Of a DNA stretch of 64,000 nt, positions 26,420 through 35,560 are shown one piece after another. Origin of the DNA: Gammaproteobacteria bacterium (GTDB taxonomy: Bacteria > Pseudomonadota > Gammaproteobacteria > Steroidobacterales > Steroidobacteraceae). The stretch covers positions 1 through 64,000 of the forward strand of contig CANIOW010000010.1 of NCBI GenBank assembly GCA_947469285.1, in the 5' to 3' direction. Position 1 is the stretch's first letter; each line of letters begins with the position of its first letter. The notes beneath the pieces are model-generated. The model was not told the DNA's origin. It made no database searches and worked only from the letters and a program-made list of their open reading frames with translations. A program made the position numbers and the translations under genes.

Positions 26420-27468
26420 CGCTCGGACCCCTGATGGTGGATATTGCCGGTCCCCGGCTGACTCCAGAAGATCGTGAGGTGCTAGAACACCCCTTGGTCG
26501 GATCGGTCATCCTGTTCAGTCGCAACTACGAGAACGCGGAACAAGTCGCTGCTTTGGTGCGGGAGATTCGTGCAGTGCGCACGCCGCCATTGCTGGTGGC
26601 CGTGGATCACGAAGGGGGTCGCGTACAGCGTTTTCGTGAGGGATTTTCGCGCATTCCTCCCATGCACGCCCTCGGGCGGGTGTGGGACCTTGACCACACG
26701 GCGGGGCGCCAGCTAGCGCGACAGATGGGCTGGCTGCTCGGCGCCGAGTTGCGGGCGGTGGGCATCGACCTGGCATTCACTCCGGTGGTCGATCTGGACT
26801 ACGGCGGCAGCGAAATTATTGGCGATCGCAGTTTTCACCGTTCTCCCGCAGCGGTGGCGGAACTGGCCATTGCGCTGATGGCCGGCTTGAAGGAAGCCGG
26901 TATGGCGGCCACGGCGAAGCATTTCCCCGGCCACGGGTATGTGGTGGCCGACTCCCATACCGCCTTGCCAGTCGATCATCGGCCACTGGTGGATCTGGAT
27001 CAAGATCTGTTTCCCTATCGTCGGCTGATCGACAACGGGCTGCCGTCCATCATGGCGGCGCATGTGGTGTTCGATCGGGTGGATTCGTTGCCGGCCAGCC
27101 TGTCGGCCCGCTGGATTGATGGTTATTTGCGGCGTGAATTGGGTTTTAGTGGCTGCGTCTTTGCCGACGATCTGTCGATGGCGGGGGCGGCGCATTTTGG
27201 TGACGTGGTGGCACGCGCAGAACTGGCCTGGAACGCTGGCTGTGACGTCCTGCCGGTGTGTAATGACCGTCGCGCGGTGCTGCAAGTGCTGGAACGCTTC
27301 CAACCCGCGGCGCGCCCGGCCAGTCGATTGCGACTGGCGCGCCTGCACGGTCCGACAGGTGCTGCGGACCTCGCCACGCTGCGGGCATCGGCTCGCTGGA
27401 ATGCTTGTGTGCAGGCGGCAGGTCGCTGCCTGCAACCTCCGGCGTTGCTGCTGGAGCCCGACGCATGA
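26416..27468 (+). CDS. nagZ: Beta-N-acetylhexosaminidase NagZ
   Basis: 350 aa, glycoside hydrolase family 3. Motifs in order: VAVDHEGGRVQRF, DLAFTPVVDLDYG, the His loop KHFPGHGYVVADSH, and the catalytic Asp in FADDLSMAGA. It removes GlcNAc from cytoplasmic anhydro-muropeptides during cell-wall recycling, producing ligands that in some species control AmpC. Both ends overlap neighbours by 4 bp. Confidence 0.95.
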   Translation: MTLGPLMVDIAGPRLTPEDREVLEHPLVGSVILFSRNYENAEQVAALVREIRAVRTPPLLVAVDHEGGRVQRFREGFSRIPPMHALGRVWDLDHTAGRQLARQMGWLLGAELRAVGIDLAFTPVVDLDYGGSEIIGDRSFHRSPAAVAELAIALMAGLKEAGMAATAKHFPGHGYVVADSHTALPVDHRPLVDLDQDLFPYRRLIDNGLPSIMAAHVVFDRVDSLPASLSARWIDGYLRRELGFSGCVFADDLSMAGAAHFGDVVARAELAWNAGCDVLPVCNDRRAVLQVLERFQPAARPASRLRLARLHGPTGAADLATLRASARWNACVQAAGRCLQPPALLLEPDA

Positions 27469-28343
27469 ACACGCCTTTGTCATCGGCGACCCTCGCGGCA
27501 CTGGCCGCTGTGTTACCAGAACCGGTGGTGGTGGTGGTGGCGGGTGCTGCTGGCGGCTCCCATTCCGTGGCTTGGGTCAATGCCGCGGCGGCGACACGTC
27601 TGGGCTCCTCTGCCGAAGCCTTGCTGGGCCGGCCGGTGGCTGCGGTCGCGGATCTGGGTGAAGGTGATATCGACCACCACGTGGTGCGGCTCATCCCAGG
27701 GGATTGGCTGTGGCAGAGCCTGCCGCATGCACTAGGCGAAACCCAGTACTGGTGGGTCCGTGGCTTTGCGATCAGCCCGGAGATCACCGGGCGCAATGTG
27801 CAATCGGCAGCAGCATTAACGACGCCGGCAGCTTGGGCGCGCGTGGATCGCCTCACGGGGCTACTCTCCGGACAGTGGTTTCACGAACTCGCGGAACGAG
27901 ACTGGGCGCTGGCCCAGCGCGAGGCGCGAACGATAACGCTGATCCGCTTCAACGTGGATACTTTTAGCGCTTACAACGCCACATTTGGTCGCGCTGCGGG
28001 TGATGCTGCCTTGCGCAAAATTGGCTTTGCGTTGCACAGTGGCTTGCGGCGTCCGAGTGATTTGTTGTCACGGCTCGAGGGTGGACGTTTTTCTGCCATG
28101 GCTGCCGGTATGCCCGCTGAAGCGGCCCGCGGACATGCAGCGCGTTTGGTGGAGCGGGTTTGGGAACTGCAGATTCACCATCCTCGGTCCCAAACCGGTC
28201 GCTACCTGAGCGTGTCGGCCGGTGTGGTCACCCATGTGCCGCAGCGCGGCGAACTGCTTGCAACATTTCAGGGGCAGGTGGACCAAGCGCTGCTTGCGGC
28301 GCAGGTGGCCGGTGGCAACTGCGTCATCGCTGCCGGCTTATAA
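27465..28343 (+). CDS. PAS-like/degenerate GGDEF protein
   Basis: 292 aa from ATG 27465. The N-terminal ~110 residues look PAS-like (VAWVNAAAATRLGSSAEALLG). The C-terminal ~170 residues follow the GGDEF pattern: VDRLTGLLSGQWF, ITLIRFNVDTF, AAGDAALRKIG and RRPSDLLSRLEGGRF. The A-site reads EGGRF instead of GGDEF, and the first metal-site Asp is Asn (RFNVD), so cyclase activity is very unlikely. It may be a GTP or c-di-GMP sensor or a protein-interaction module. It overlaps nagZ by 4 bp and shares one base with the next gene. Confidence 0.8.
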   Translation: MNTPLSSATLAALAAVLPEPVVVVVAGAAGGSHSVAWVNAAAATRLGSSAEALLGRPVAAVADLGEGDIDHHVVRLIPGDWLWQSLPHALGETQYWWVRGFAISPEITGRNVQSAAALTTPAAWARVDRLTGLLSGQWFHELAERDWALAQREARTITLIRFNVDTFSAYNATFGRAAGDAALRKIGFALHSGLRRPSDLLSRLEGGRFSAMAAGMPAEAARGHAARLVERVWELQIHHPRSQTGRYLSVSAGVVTHVPQRGELLATFQGQVDQALLAAQVAGGNCVIAAGL

Positions 28344-28933
28344 TGCACCCCATGCCCACTGCACAGCGTCGCCGTTTTCTTCAGCAGTCCCTTGCGCTGG
28401 GCGGTCTGGGTTTGGCGGCCGGTGGGTTGGTTTGGCCGGAAGCCGCGCAGGCGCAGGAGGCGGGCGCCGCAGGTTTGGTGATGGAACTGGTACTGTTTCG
28501 CCAGGGAAGCATGCCGCCGCCACCGGTAGATGAGCGCAACGAGACCCGTCCTGCGCCCACTTTTTCACGTGAGCAGCTAACCCCCGTGCCGGCCGCCAAA
28601 CTGCAGCTCGCCAGCATTGCAGCGACGCTACGCAAACGCGCCGACTACGGGCTCATTGCGGCCGGCGGCTGGTGGATGCCGGCGCCTTCCAATGGCGGCG
28701 GTGTCGTGGCTATCGGCGATGTGGTCACGGCACTACCGGGTGTGGGGCAGATTGGTGGCAGCCTGGGTTTGCAGCGCGGCACCTACCTGACGCTCTCTAT
28801 CGATGTCCTCTGGGCACCCAAGGAGAACCTGCAGTTGGTGATGTCCGAAAAGCGCCGCGTGAAATTCAACGAACATCATTATCTCGACCATGAGAGCTTC
28901 GGGGCGATCGTGCTGGTTAGAGCGCCTGCCTGA
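28343..28933 (+). CDS. CsiV-like exported protein with Tat-type signal
   Basis: 196 aa from ATG 28343 (TAATG overlap with the previous stop); ATG 28352 is an alternative. The N-terminus has the twin-arginine pattern RRRFLQQ, a hydrophobic stretch and an AQA-Q cleavage region. The mature part starts VMELVLFRQGS and ends SEKRRVKFNEHHYLDHESFG, resembling the CsiV family, which works with penicillin-binding proteins in cell-wall maintenance in Vibrio and relatives. Placement after nagZ fits an envelope role. Family assignment is by pattern; the Tat signal is unusual. mfd converges 9 bp downstream. Confidence 0.7.
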   Translation: MHPMPTAQRRRFLQQSLALGGLGLAAGGLVWPEAAQAQEAGAAGLVMELVLFRQGSMPPPPVDERNETRPAPTFSREQLTPVPAAKLQLASIAATLRKRADYGLIAAGGWWMPAPSNGGGVVAIGDVVTALPGVGQIGGSLGLQRGTYLTLSIDVLWAPKENLQLVMSEKRRVKFNEHHYLDHESFGAIVLVRAPA

Positions 28934-28942
28934 AGCCGCGGC

Positions 28943-31900
28943 TTACCCTGCGAGTAAGCGCAGCACCTTTTCCGCTTGAGCGAACCGCTGTTCGTCGATG
29001 GCGAAGCTGCCATAAAAGCGCAGCTTGTTCTGCCCATCAAGCTTCCATACTTTCGGTTCTTTCTGTAACAGCTTAATGATCTTCAAGGGCTCGACGCTGG
29101 TGTCTGCCGCAAACTGCACCACGCCGCCGGCCGGGCCGACCTCCAGCCGTTTCAAGCCCAAAGGCTGTGCCTGCTGTTTTAGCGTCGCTAGCTTCAGGAG
29201 TGTCAGGGTGGGTGGTGGCAGCGGCCCGAAGCGGTCGATCAGTTCCGCGCGCAGATCACCCAGCGCCTCGGTGTCCTCTGCCGCGGCAATGCGCTTATAA
29301 AGCCGCAGGCGCAGATGCACATCCGGCATGTAATCCGCAGGGATCAGTGCCGGCAGATTGAGGTTGATCTCCGTGCCACTGTGTAGCGGCCCGTCGAGGT
29401 CGGGCTCTTTGCCTGCCTTGAGGCTTTTGACCGCACGGTCCAGTAGGTCCATGTAAAGCGCGAAACCCACTTCTTGCATCTGTCCACTTTGGTCATCGCC
29501 GAGCAGTTCACCAGCGCCGCGGATCTCCAAGTCATGGGTTGCGAGTGTAAATCCGGCGCCGAGTTCTTCCAGGCTCTCGATCGCTTCAAGGCGTTTTTGG
29601 GCATCCTGGGTGATGGCGGCTTTGGGCGGCGTCAGCAGGTAGGCGTAGGCGCGGTGGTGTGAACGACCCACGCGACCGCGTAGCTGGTGGAGTTGCGCCA
29701 GTCCCAGCTTGTCGGCGCGGTCGATGATGATGGTGTTCGCGGTGGGTACGTCAATGCCACTCTCAATGATGGTAGTCGACACCAGCACGTCGAAGCGGCG
29801 ATGGCAGAAGTCGAGCATCAATTGCTCAAGGTCACGTTCACGCATCTGGCCATGACCGACACGAATGTCGGCCTCTGGCAGCAGTTCTCGCAGTTCTTGC
29901 GCGCGACGCTCAATAGTGTCAACGGCGTTATGCAGGAAATACATCTGACCACCACGACGGAGTTCGCGCAGGGCCGCTTCACGGACCACGGTGGCGTTCC
30001 ACTCGCAGACGAATGTCTGGACGGCGAGGCGATCGGCGGGCGGGGTGGTAATGAGCGACAAATCACGCAGTCCACCGAGTGCCATATTCAGCGTTCGCGG
30101 GATAGGCGTGGCCGTGAGTGTGAGCATGTCGACATTCGCACGGAGCATTTTGAGGCGCTCCTTGTCGCGTACACCAAAGCGGTGTTCTTCGTCGATGATG
30201 ACCAGTCCCAACTGCTTGAACTTCAGATCGGGCTGCAATAAACGATGGGTGCCGACGACGATGTCCACCACGCCCGACTCCAGTCCACGCATGACTTGAG
30301 TGGCTTCCTTGGCTGAGCGGAAACGGGATAGCGTCTCCACTTTGACCGGCCAGTCCGCGAGGCGGTCGCTGAAATTCTGGAAATGCTGCTGGGCCAGTAG
30401 TGTCGTTGGAACCAGTACGGCCACCTGTTTTCCTGCCTGCACGGCCGCAAAAGCCGCCCGCATGGCCACTTCGGTTTTGCCGAAGCCGACATCACCGCAG
30501 ATCACGCGATCCATGGGTTTGCCGTCGGCGAGGTCTTTGAGCACTGCGCGAATAGCTTCTGCCTGGTCATGCGTCTCTTCGAAAGGGAAGGCTGCTGCGA
30601 AAGCCGCGTATTCCACCTCTTTGAGCGGCAGGGCTTCGCCTTGCCGGGCGGCTCGACGCGCGTAGAGATCGAGCAGTTCTGCGGCCACGTCACGTACCCG
30701 CTGCGCGGCTTTGCGCCTGGCTTTGCTCCAGGCCTCGCCACCGAGCTTGTGCCAGGGTGCGGTTTCCGCTGGCGCACCGCTGTAACGGCTGACGCGGTCC
30801 AGCGCTTGAACCGGCACGTACAGTTTGTCGCCTCCCAGATACTCCAGTACCAGAAACTCCGCTGGACTGCCGTCGAGATCCATCACCTGCAAGCCGCGAT
30901 AGCGCCCCACGCCATGCTCTTCGTGGACCACTGGCGCGCCTTCCGCCAAATCTTTGAGTTCGCGTAGCAGGGTTTCGGGGTCTCGTTCAGCCCGTTTGCG
31001 ACGGCGTTCCGTGCGGGCGCGTTCACCAAAGAGTTGCTCTTCGGTGATCAGCGCTAGGCCAGCTTCCGGGGCGAAAAGGGCACCGGCGTCTGCCTGGACG
31101 GTGATGCACAGTGGCAGACCATTGCCGCGGAACGACCACCAGCCGTCCACGGCCTTCGGCGTCAGGTCGTGGTGACGCAGCTGTTCCAGCAACACTTCGC
31201 GGCGGCCCGCAGATTCCGCGGCAATGAGCACTCTGCCGGAAAATCCGCGAATGAACTCCGCGAGTTCACGCGCAGGGTGAGGTGCGCGCGGGTCGAGTTT
31301 CAGCGGCGGCGGCAGAAAGGTCGGGGCATTGGCATAGGGGACCGTTGCACCTAGCGGTTCTACCTTAAGGCGCGACAGGTCGATGCGAGGCTGCTTCTGC
31401 AGCGCGCTCTGCAGTGCGCTCTCACTGAGAAACAGTTCCGTGGGGGCGAGCAGTGGTCGCTCCACGTCATGGCGCCGTTGCTCATAACGCTCCTGCGTAT
31501 CGGCCATGAACTTCGTCGCAGCGGCTTCAAGGCCCGTCGTGTCCACCACCCAGGTGCCCGCAGGCAGGTAATCAAACAGCGTAGCAGTGGTTTCAAAGAA
31601 TAACGGCAGGTAGTACTCGATGCCACCGGTGGGTCGGCCGTCGCTGACGCTCTTATAGACGGCACTGCGCGCCAGATCGCCTTCAAACCGTACGCGGTAG
31701 CGCCGGCGGAAGTCTTTGATGGCCTCCGCATGTAATGGAAATTCACGAGCCGGCAGCAGCCGCACGCCATCGAGTTTGTCGGTGGAACGCTGCGTGTCCG
31801 GGTCGAAGGTGCGAATGCTTTCGACAGTGTTGTCAAATAGGTCAATGCGGTAAGGCGCCGCAGCGCCCATGGGATAAAGGTCAATGAGTGAACCGCGCAC

Positions 31901-32401
31901 GGCGAATTCACCATGCGCCATGACCTGCGTTACGGCCGAGTAACCGGCGGCGGTGAGTCGGGTTCTGAATGCCTCAACATCCAGCGTTTCACCCGCGGTT
32001 AATTGCAGCGTATGGGCGGTGACGAAGGCCTGCGGCGGCAGGCGCTGTAACAGAGCTTCCAACGGTGCTACGACCAGTCCGTGCTTGAGCTGCGGCAGGC
32101 TTGCCAGGGCACTCAGGCGTTGTGAAGTGAGGTCCGGGTGGGGTGAAAACAGATCGTAGGGCAGGGTCTCGTAGTCTGGGAACAACACCACGGGAAGCTC
32201 GCCGGCATTGGTGAAAAATGCCAGTTCGCCATGCAATTGGTCGGCTTCGCGACTGGTTGAGGTGACCACCAGCAGGGGGACTGACTGTCGCGCCGCCACT
32301 TCCGCCAAGGCTAATGCCCGCGCAGCGCCGTGTAATTGTCCCCAGGCCACATGCGGCGCTGAAGCGGAAGGAGGGGGTAGGTCGAAGGTAGAGCGGGCCA
32401 T
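28943..32401 (-). CDS. mfd: Transcription-repair coupling factor Mfd
   Basis: 1152 aa from ATG 32401; an in-frame ATG at 32437 adds only an unconserved 12-residue leader. Order: UvrB-like N-terminal modules (FPDYETLPYDLFSPHPDL), the RNA-polymerase-interaction domain (VHEEHGVGRYRGL), the translocase with Walker A GDVGFGKTEVA and Walker B DEEH, RecG-like motifs (QLHQLRGRVGRS), and the C-terminal TRCF domain. It removes stalled RNA polymerase and recruits UvrA. Complete. The sulfatase gene lies 82 bp upstream on the same strand. Confidence 0.97.
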   Translation of the reverse strand: MARSTFDLPPPSASAPHVAWGQLHGAARALALAEVAARQSVPLLVVTSTSREADQLHGELAFFTNAGELPVVLFPDYETLPYDLFSPHPDLTSQRLSALASLPQLKHGLVVAPLEALLQRLPPQAFVTAHTLQLTAGETLDVEAFRTRLTAAGYSAVTQVMAHGEFAVRGSLIDLYPMGAAAPYRIDLFDNTVESIRTFDPDTQRSTDKLDGVRLLPAREFPLHAEAIKDFRRRYRVRFEGDLARSAVYKSVSDGRPTGGIEYYLPLFFETTATLFDYLPAGTWVVDTTGLEAAATKFMADTQERYEQRRHDVERPLLAPTELFLSESALQSALQKQPRIDLSRLKVEPLGATVPYANAPTFLPPPLKLDPRAPHPARELAEFIRGFSGRVLIAAESAGRREVLLEQLRHHDLTPKAVDGWWSFRGNGLPLCITVQADAGALFAPEAGLALITEEQLFGERARTERRRKRAERDPETLLRELKDLAEGAPVVHEEHGVGRYRGLQVMDLDGSPAEFLVLEYLGGDKLYVPVQALDRVSRYSGAPAETAPWHKLGGEAWSKARRKAAQRVRDVAAELLDLYARRAARQGEALPLKEVEYAAFAAAFPFEETHDQAEAIRAVLKDLADGKPMDRVICGDVGFGKTEVAMRAAFAAVQAGKQVAVLVPTTLLAQQHFQNFSDRLADWPVKVETLSRFRSAKEATQVMRGLESGVVDIVVGTHRLLQPDLKFKQLGLVIIDEEHRFGVRDKERLKMLRANVDMLTLTATPIPRTLNMALGGLRDLSLITTPPADRLAVQTFVCEWNATVVREAALRELRRGGQMYFLHNAVDTIERRAQELRELLPEADIRVGHGQMRERDLEQLMLDFCHRRFDVLVSTTIIESGIDVPTANTIIIDRADKLGLAQLHQLRGRVGRSHHRAYAYLLTPPKAAITQDAQKRLEAIESLEELGAGFTLATHDLEIRGAGELLGDDQSGQMQEVGFALYMDLLDRAVKSLKAGKEPDLDGPLHSGTEINLNLPALIPADYMPDVHLRLRLYKRIAAAEDTEALGDLRAELIDRFGPLPPPTLTLLKLATLKQQAQPLGLKRLEVGPAGGVVQFAADTSVEPLKIIKLLQKEPKVWKLDGQNKLRFYGSFAIDEQRFAQAEKVLRLLAG

Positions 32402-32483
32402 GGACGGAATGCACCAAGAGGTAGGGCGGTGGCGCAAACGAGTGCGCCCGCGGTCAGCGGGGTGGGGGTGCAGTTTAGCTGTT

Positions 32484-34250
32484 TTAATTCGACCAGTAGA
32501 TGTAGTCGTCGGTCACCAGTGTCGGCTGGTTCAGCGGCTTGTCAATGGCGATAGCGCCTTCCAGCAGCGACGGCCAGAGGGGTTTGACTTGGGTGGCGTC
32601 GATGGCAAGCAACTGGGCTTTCAACTGTGCTACTCGCGCGGGTTCACGAGCGGCTTGGTCGTCGTGCTCAGTGGGGTCAACGGCCAGATTGAACAACCAA
32701 GTGCGCCTTGGGCGCTCCGTCACCTGCAGCTTCCAGTCGCCCGCGCGTAGGGCGCGATAGCTGCCGGAGCGCCAGAATAACTGGGGATGGGGCGGCGGCA
32801 GGGCTACGGTTGCCGTGTGCTTCGGCGTGGGTAGCACCAAGGGCAACAGGTTGACGCCATCGATGCGGCGGTCGTGAGGAATGACCGCGCCCGCGGCGGT
32901 GGCGGCGGTGCTGAACACGTCCACGTGGGCCACGGGGGCGCTGTAACGGGTGCCTGGAGCAATGCGATGCGGCCAGTAGAAGAAGTAAGGGACGCGCAGT
33001 CCCCCCTCGAAGAAGGTGGCTTTCCAGCCGCGATACGGGGCATTGAGCCCCTGGAGTCCATTGGAGTGGGGGGCACCATTGTCGCTGGTGAAGATGACGA
33101 GTGTGTTGTCGGCCAAGCTTTGTGCTTCAAGCGCGGCGATGACCCTGCCAATATTGCGGTCCAGTGAACGCACCATGCCCCCATAGACGCGGCGGGTGTG
33201 GTCGGGGATGCCAGCCAGCGCCGCGTAGTCCTCGCGGATGGCCTGCAAGGGGGTATGTGGGGCGTTGTACGCCAGATAGAGAAAAAACGGACGTTGGCGA
33301 TTGGCGCTGATGACCCGCAGTGCTTCATCGGTGAAGTAATCCGTGAGGTAGCGAGGGGGTTTAAAGGGCGCACCGCCATTGAAGCGCACTTGCCACGGAT
33401 GGGCGGCCCAGAGGAAGGTGTCGATTGGATCAAAGGTTTGTTTGGCGTTGACCACCTCCGGAGAATTCTCTGGCAAAAACAGCGAGGCACCGGCCATAAA
33501 CCCCAATGTCTCGTCAAAGCCATGGGCTTGAGGGCTGAATGCCGCCGCTTCCCCCAGGTGCCACTTGCCGATGTGGACGGTGTGGTAACCCGCTTCTTTC
33601 AGCAGTCGGGCCAGAGAAATCTCGCTGGTGGGTAAACCCATTTGTTCATAGGGCGGTGACTGGTCCACACGCTCGCTATGAAAGATATTCTGGTGGCGCT
33701 GGCCTTGGCTGCGATGCGCGGCCAAGGCCCGTGAAAATGCCACGGGAACAGGGGTGTACTCGACACCGACCCGGGTGGCGTAGCGTCCGGTGAGCAGGGC
33801 AGCGCGTGAGGGTGAACAGGTGGCATTGCCGGCATAGGCGGTGGTGAACTCGGCACCCTGTAGCGCGAGGCGATTGATATTGGGAGTGGGTACGAGGCCT
33901 TTGGCAATCCCCTCACCATGCAGCGTCAGGTCATGGATGCCAAGATCATCTGCCACGATCAGAACGATATTGGGCGGCTGGGGAACAGCCCCGGTGTCGA
34001 GTAACGCTAAGGCGTTGTCTAAGCGCGGTAAGGGGCTACGAGCGGCAGTGCTGGGTGCTACCTGCCAGTGCACAGTCTGCGTGGGAGCGCCTTCGGTCCG
34101 AATAAAATACCGGACATACCAGAGTATGAGGCCTTCGCGCCCGCCGAGTAGCAGGAAGGTGGTGGCGAACAGCGCCGCCACGACGGCCAACCAGAGGGCT
34201 GCCCGGCGTAGCCGGGCGCGGCCGCGCTGGGTATCCGGTGCTGCCGTCAT
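32484..34250 (-). CDS. Sulfatase (CSPSR type), membrane-anchored
   Basis: 588 aa from ATG 34250, overlapping the upstream stop by 4 bp; a longer frame to 34346 is antisense-like extension. A membrane helix at about 18-38 (AALWLAVVAALFATTFLLL) suggests the catalytic part faces the periplasm. Sulfatase motifs: NIVLIVADDLGIHD (metal site), the formylglycine site CSPSRAALLTGR, GKWHLGE, and FTSDNGAPHS. The CxPxR site requires conversion of Cys to formylglycine by a maturase not found in this window. The substrate (aryl, alkyl or sugar sulfate) is unknown. It lies downstream of the isomerase-like and dehalogenase genes. Confidence 0.92.
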   Translation of the reverse strand: MTAAPDTQRGRARLRRAALWLAVVAALFATTFLLLGGREGLILWYVRYFIRTEGAPTQTVHWQVAPSTAARSPLPRLDNALALLDTGAVPQPPNIVLIVADDLGIHDLTLHGEGIAKGLVPTPNINRLALQGAEFTTAYAGNATCSPSRAALLTGRYATRVGVEYTPVPVAFSRALAAHRSQGQRHQNIFHSERVDQSPPYEQMGLPTSEISLARLLKEAGYHTVHIGKWHLGEAAAFSPQAHGFDETLGFMAGASLFLPENSPEVVNAKQTFDPIDTFLWAAHPWQVRFNGGAPFKPPRYLTDYFTDEALRVISANRQRPFFLYLAYNAPHTPLQAIREDYAALAGIPDHTRRVYGGMVRSLDRNIGRVIAALEAQSLADNTLVIFTSDNGAPHSNGLQGLNAPYRGWKATFFEGGLRVPYFFYWPHRIAPGTRYSAPVAHVDVFSTAATAAGAVIPHDRRIDGVNLLPLVLPTPKHTATVALPPPHPQLFWRSGSYRALRAGDWKLQVTERPRRTWLFNLAVDPTEHDDQAAREPARVAQLKAQLLAIDATQVKPLWPSLLEGAIAIDKPLNQPTLVTDDYIYWSN

Positions 34251-35560
34251 GCTGGAAATGCGCGCCATTGTTGTTCGATCAGATCCAGGCGGTCTTGCCC
34301 CCATTGTGCCGCAAAGCCTGGTACTTGAAACGTTGGTACGCCCCATAAGCCGGTGGCCAGCAACGCTTCGCGGTGACTCTCGGCCGCTGCGCGCCAGGCC
34401 GAGCTATGCAATGCGCGGGTGCGCGTGGCAGGCGCAACATGCGCGCGCGCCGCGAGGTGCGCCAATCCAGAATCGCTGCCAGCGTCGATGCCTTCGGCAA
34501 ACACTCCGCGCAGGAAAGACTCAGCAAAATCCAGCGCTGCCAGTGTGCCGTCCGTGATGAGCACTTCGTGCAAGATTGCCAGTCCACGTTCGGTGGGTCG
34601 CCCGATCGGATCGGCGACGCGGCCAAAGGGGAGCCCGAGGTGTTCCGCCTCGCGTTTGGCGTCGCGCAGGATAAAGAGGCGTTTTCGTAGTGGCACGGCA
34701 AGGCCGCGCATCACCATCGGTAAGACGGGCCGCAGGCGCACCTCCACGGCGCCACTGGTGGCCCAGGCGCGAATGCGGGGAAGAGCAAGATAGGTGTAGG
34801 GACTGCGCAGTGAGCACCAGAAGTCCAGGACTGGCACGGCAGGCGATCGCTGGCTCGCGACGGGTGCGTCGGCAGTATCCGGCCCGTGGTAGGGACGTAT
34901 CGCGGTCCGGTTCTTTGGCGTCAAGGTGGGTGCGGTGAAGGGCAGCGGCCCACGCTGTAACCCCGCCGCGTGCAGCTGCTCCAGTAGCCGGGGCAAACGG
35001 TCCAAGCCCCAGAACCATTCGCCACGAAACCAAAAACTGGCACCTAGGTAGCCGCCCCGACGCCGCTGCTCGGCCTCACCCTGCCGCTCGTCAGTGCCGG
35101 CCAGGTCGGTGGGGCTGGGCAGGGTCGGTAGTTCGCCGGCGCACCACAGTGCGGCGCTGAGGGCGCCGGCAACGGTTGCGAAATCACCATCGCGCAGGCT
35201 CACGGCCAGACCTTCTCTGGCTTGTGCTAGCTGGGCCAGAGAAGGCTCTTGCAGGGGGTGGGGGAGGAGACCGCTGGCTACTCGCCACTGTTCCGCATCG
35301 CGCAGTGACCAGCGCTGCAGGCGCAAGCGATCGGGCGCGAAGGCGGCAGAGGGTGGTGGTACCAGATGCGGCTGCAAGCGCACGGCATAGGCTGCCAGCA
35401 GTGCGGGCAGCAAAGCCGCGGTCAGCGCACCGTACGGGTCAGACGTGTCATGAAAGTAGTGCAGCTCGGCGCTGCCCTGCAGCCCGTGCCAACGGCGTAC
35501 GATCCGGCGCAACTGCGGGCTGGTGATGGCCGTGGTGAATGCAACGCCGAGGCGGCTCAC
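34247..35560 (-). CDS. Tandem DsbA-fold protein, 2-hydroxychromene-2-carboxylate isomerase-like
   Basis: 437 aa with two copies of a kappa-GST/HCCA-isomerase-type thioredoxin fold. The N-terminal copy begins ELHYFHDTSDPYGALTAALLP; the C-terminal copy begins VLDFWCSLRSPYTYLALPRI and ends with GLWGVPTFQVPG. Both retain the serine before Pro-Tyr used by this family to bind glutathione. Single-domain relatives are about 200 aa, so this is a duplication-fusion. HCCA isomerase acts in naphthalene degradation, but the family is broad and the reaction here is unknown. It overlaps the sulfatase and the dehalogenase by 4 bp each. Confidence 0.85.
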   Translation of the reverse strand: MSRLGVAFTTAITSPQLRRIVRRWHGLQGSAELHYFHDTSDPYGALTAALLPALLAAYAVRLQPHLVPPPSAAFAPDRLRLQRWSLRDAEQWRVASGLLPHPLQEPSLAQLAQAREGLAVSLRDGDFATVAGALSAALWCAGELPTLPSPTDLAGTDERQGEAEQRRRGGYLGASFWFRGEWFWGLDRLPRLLEQLHAAGLQRGPLPFTAPTLTPKNRTAIRPYHGPDTADAPVASQRSPAVPVLDFWCSLRSPYTYLALPRIRAWATSGAVEVRLRPVLPMVMRGLAVPLRKRLFILRDAKREAEHLGLPFGRVADPIGRPTERGLAILHEVLITDGTLAALDFAESFLRGVFAEGIDAGSDSGLAHLAARAHVAPATRTRALHSSAWRAAAESHREALLATGLWGVPTFQVPGFAAQWGQDRLDLIEQQWRAFPA

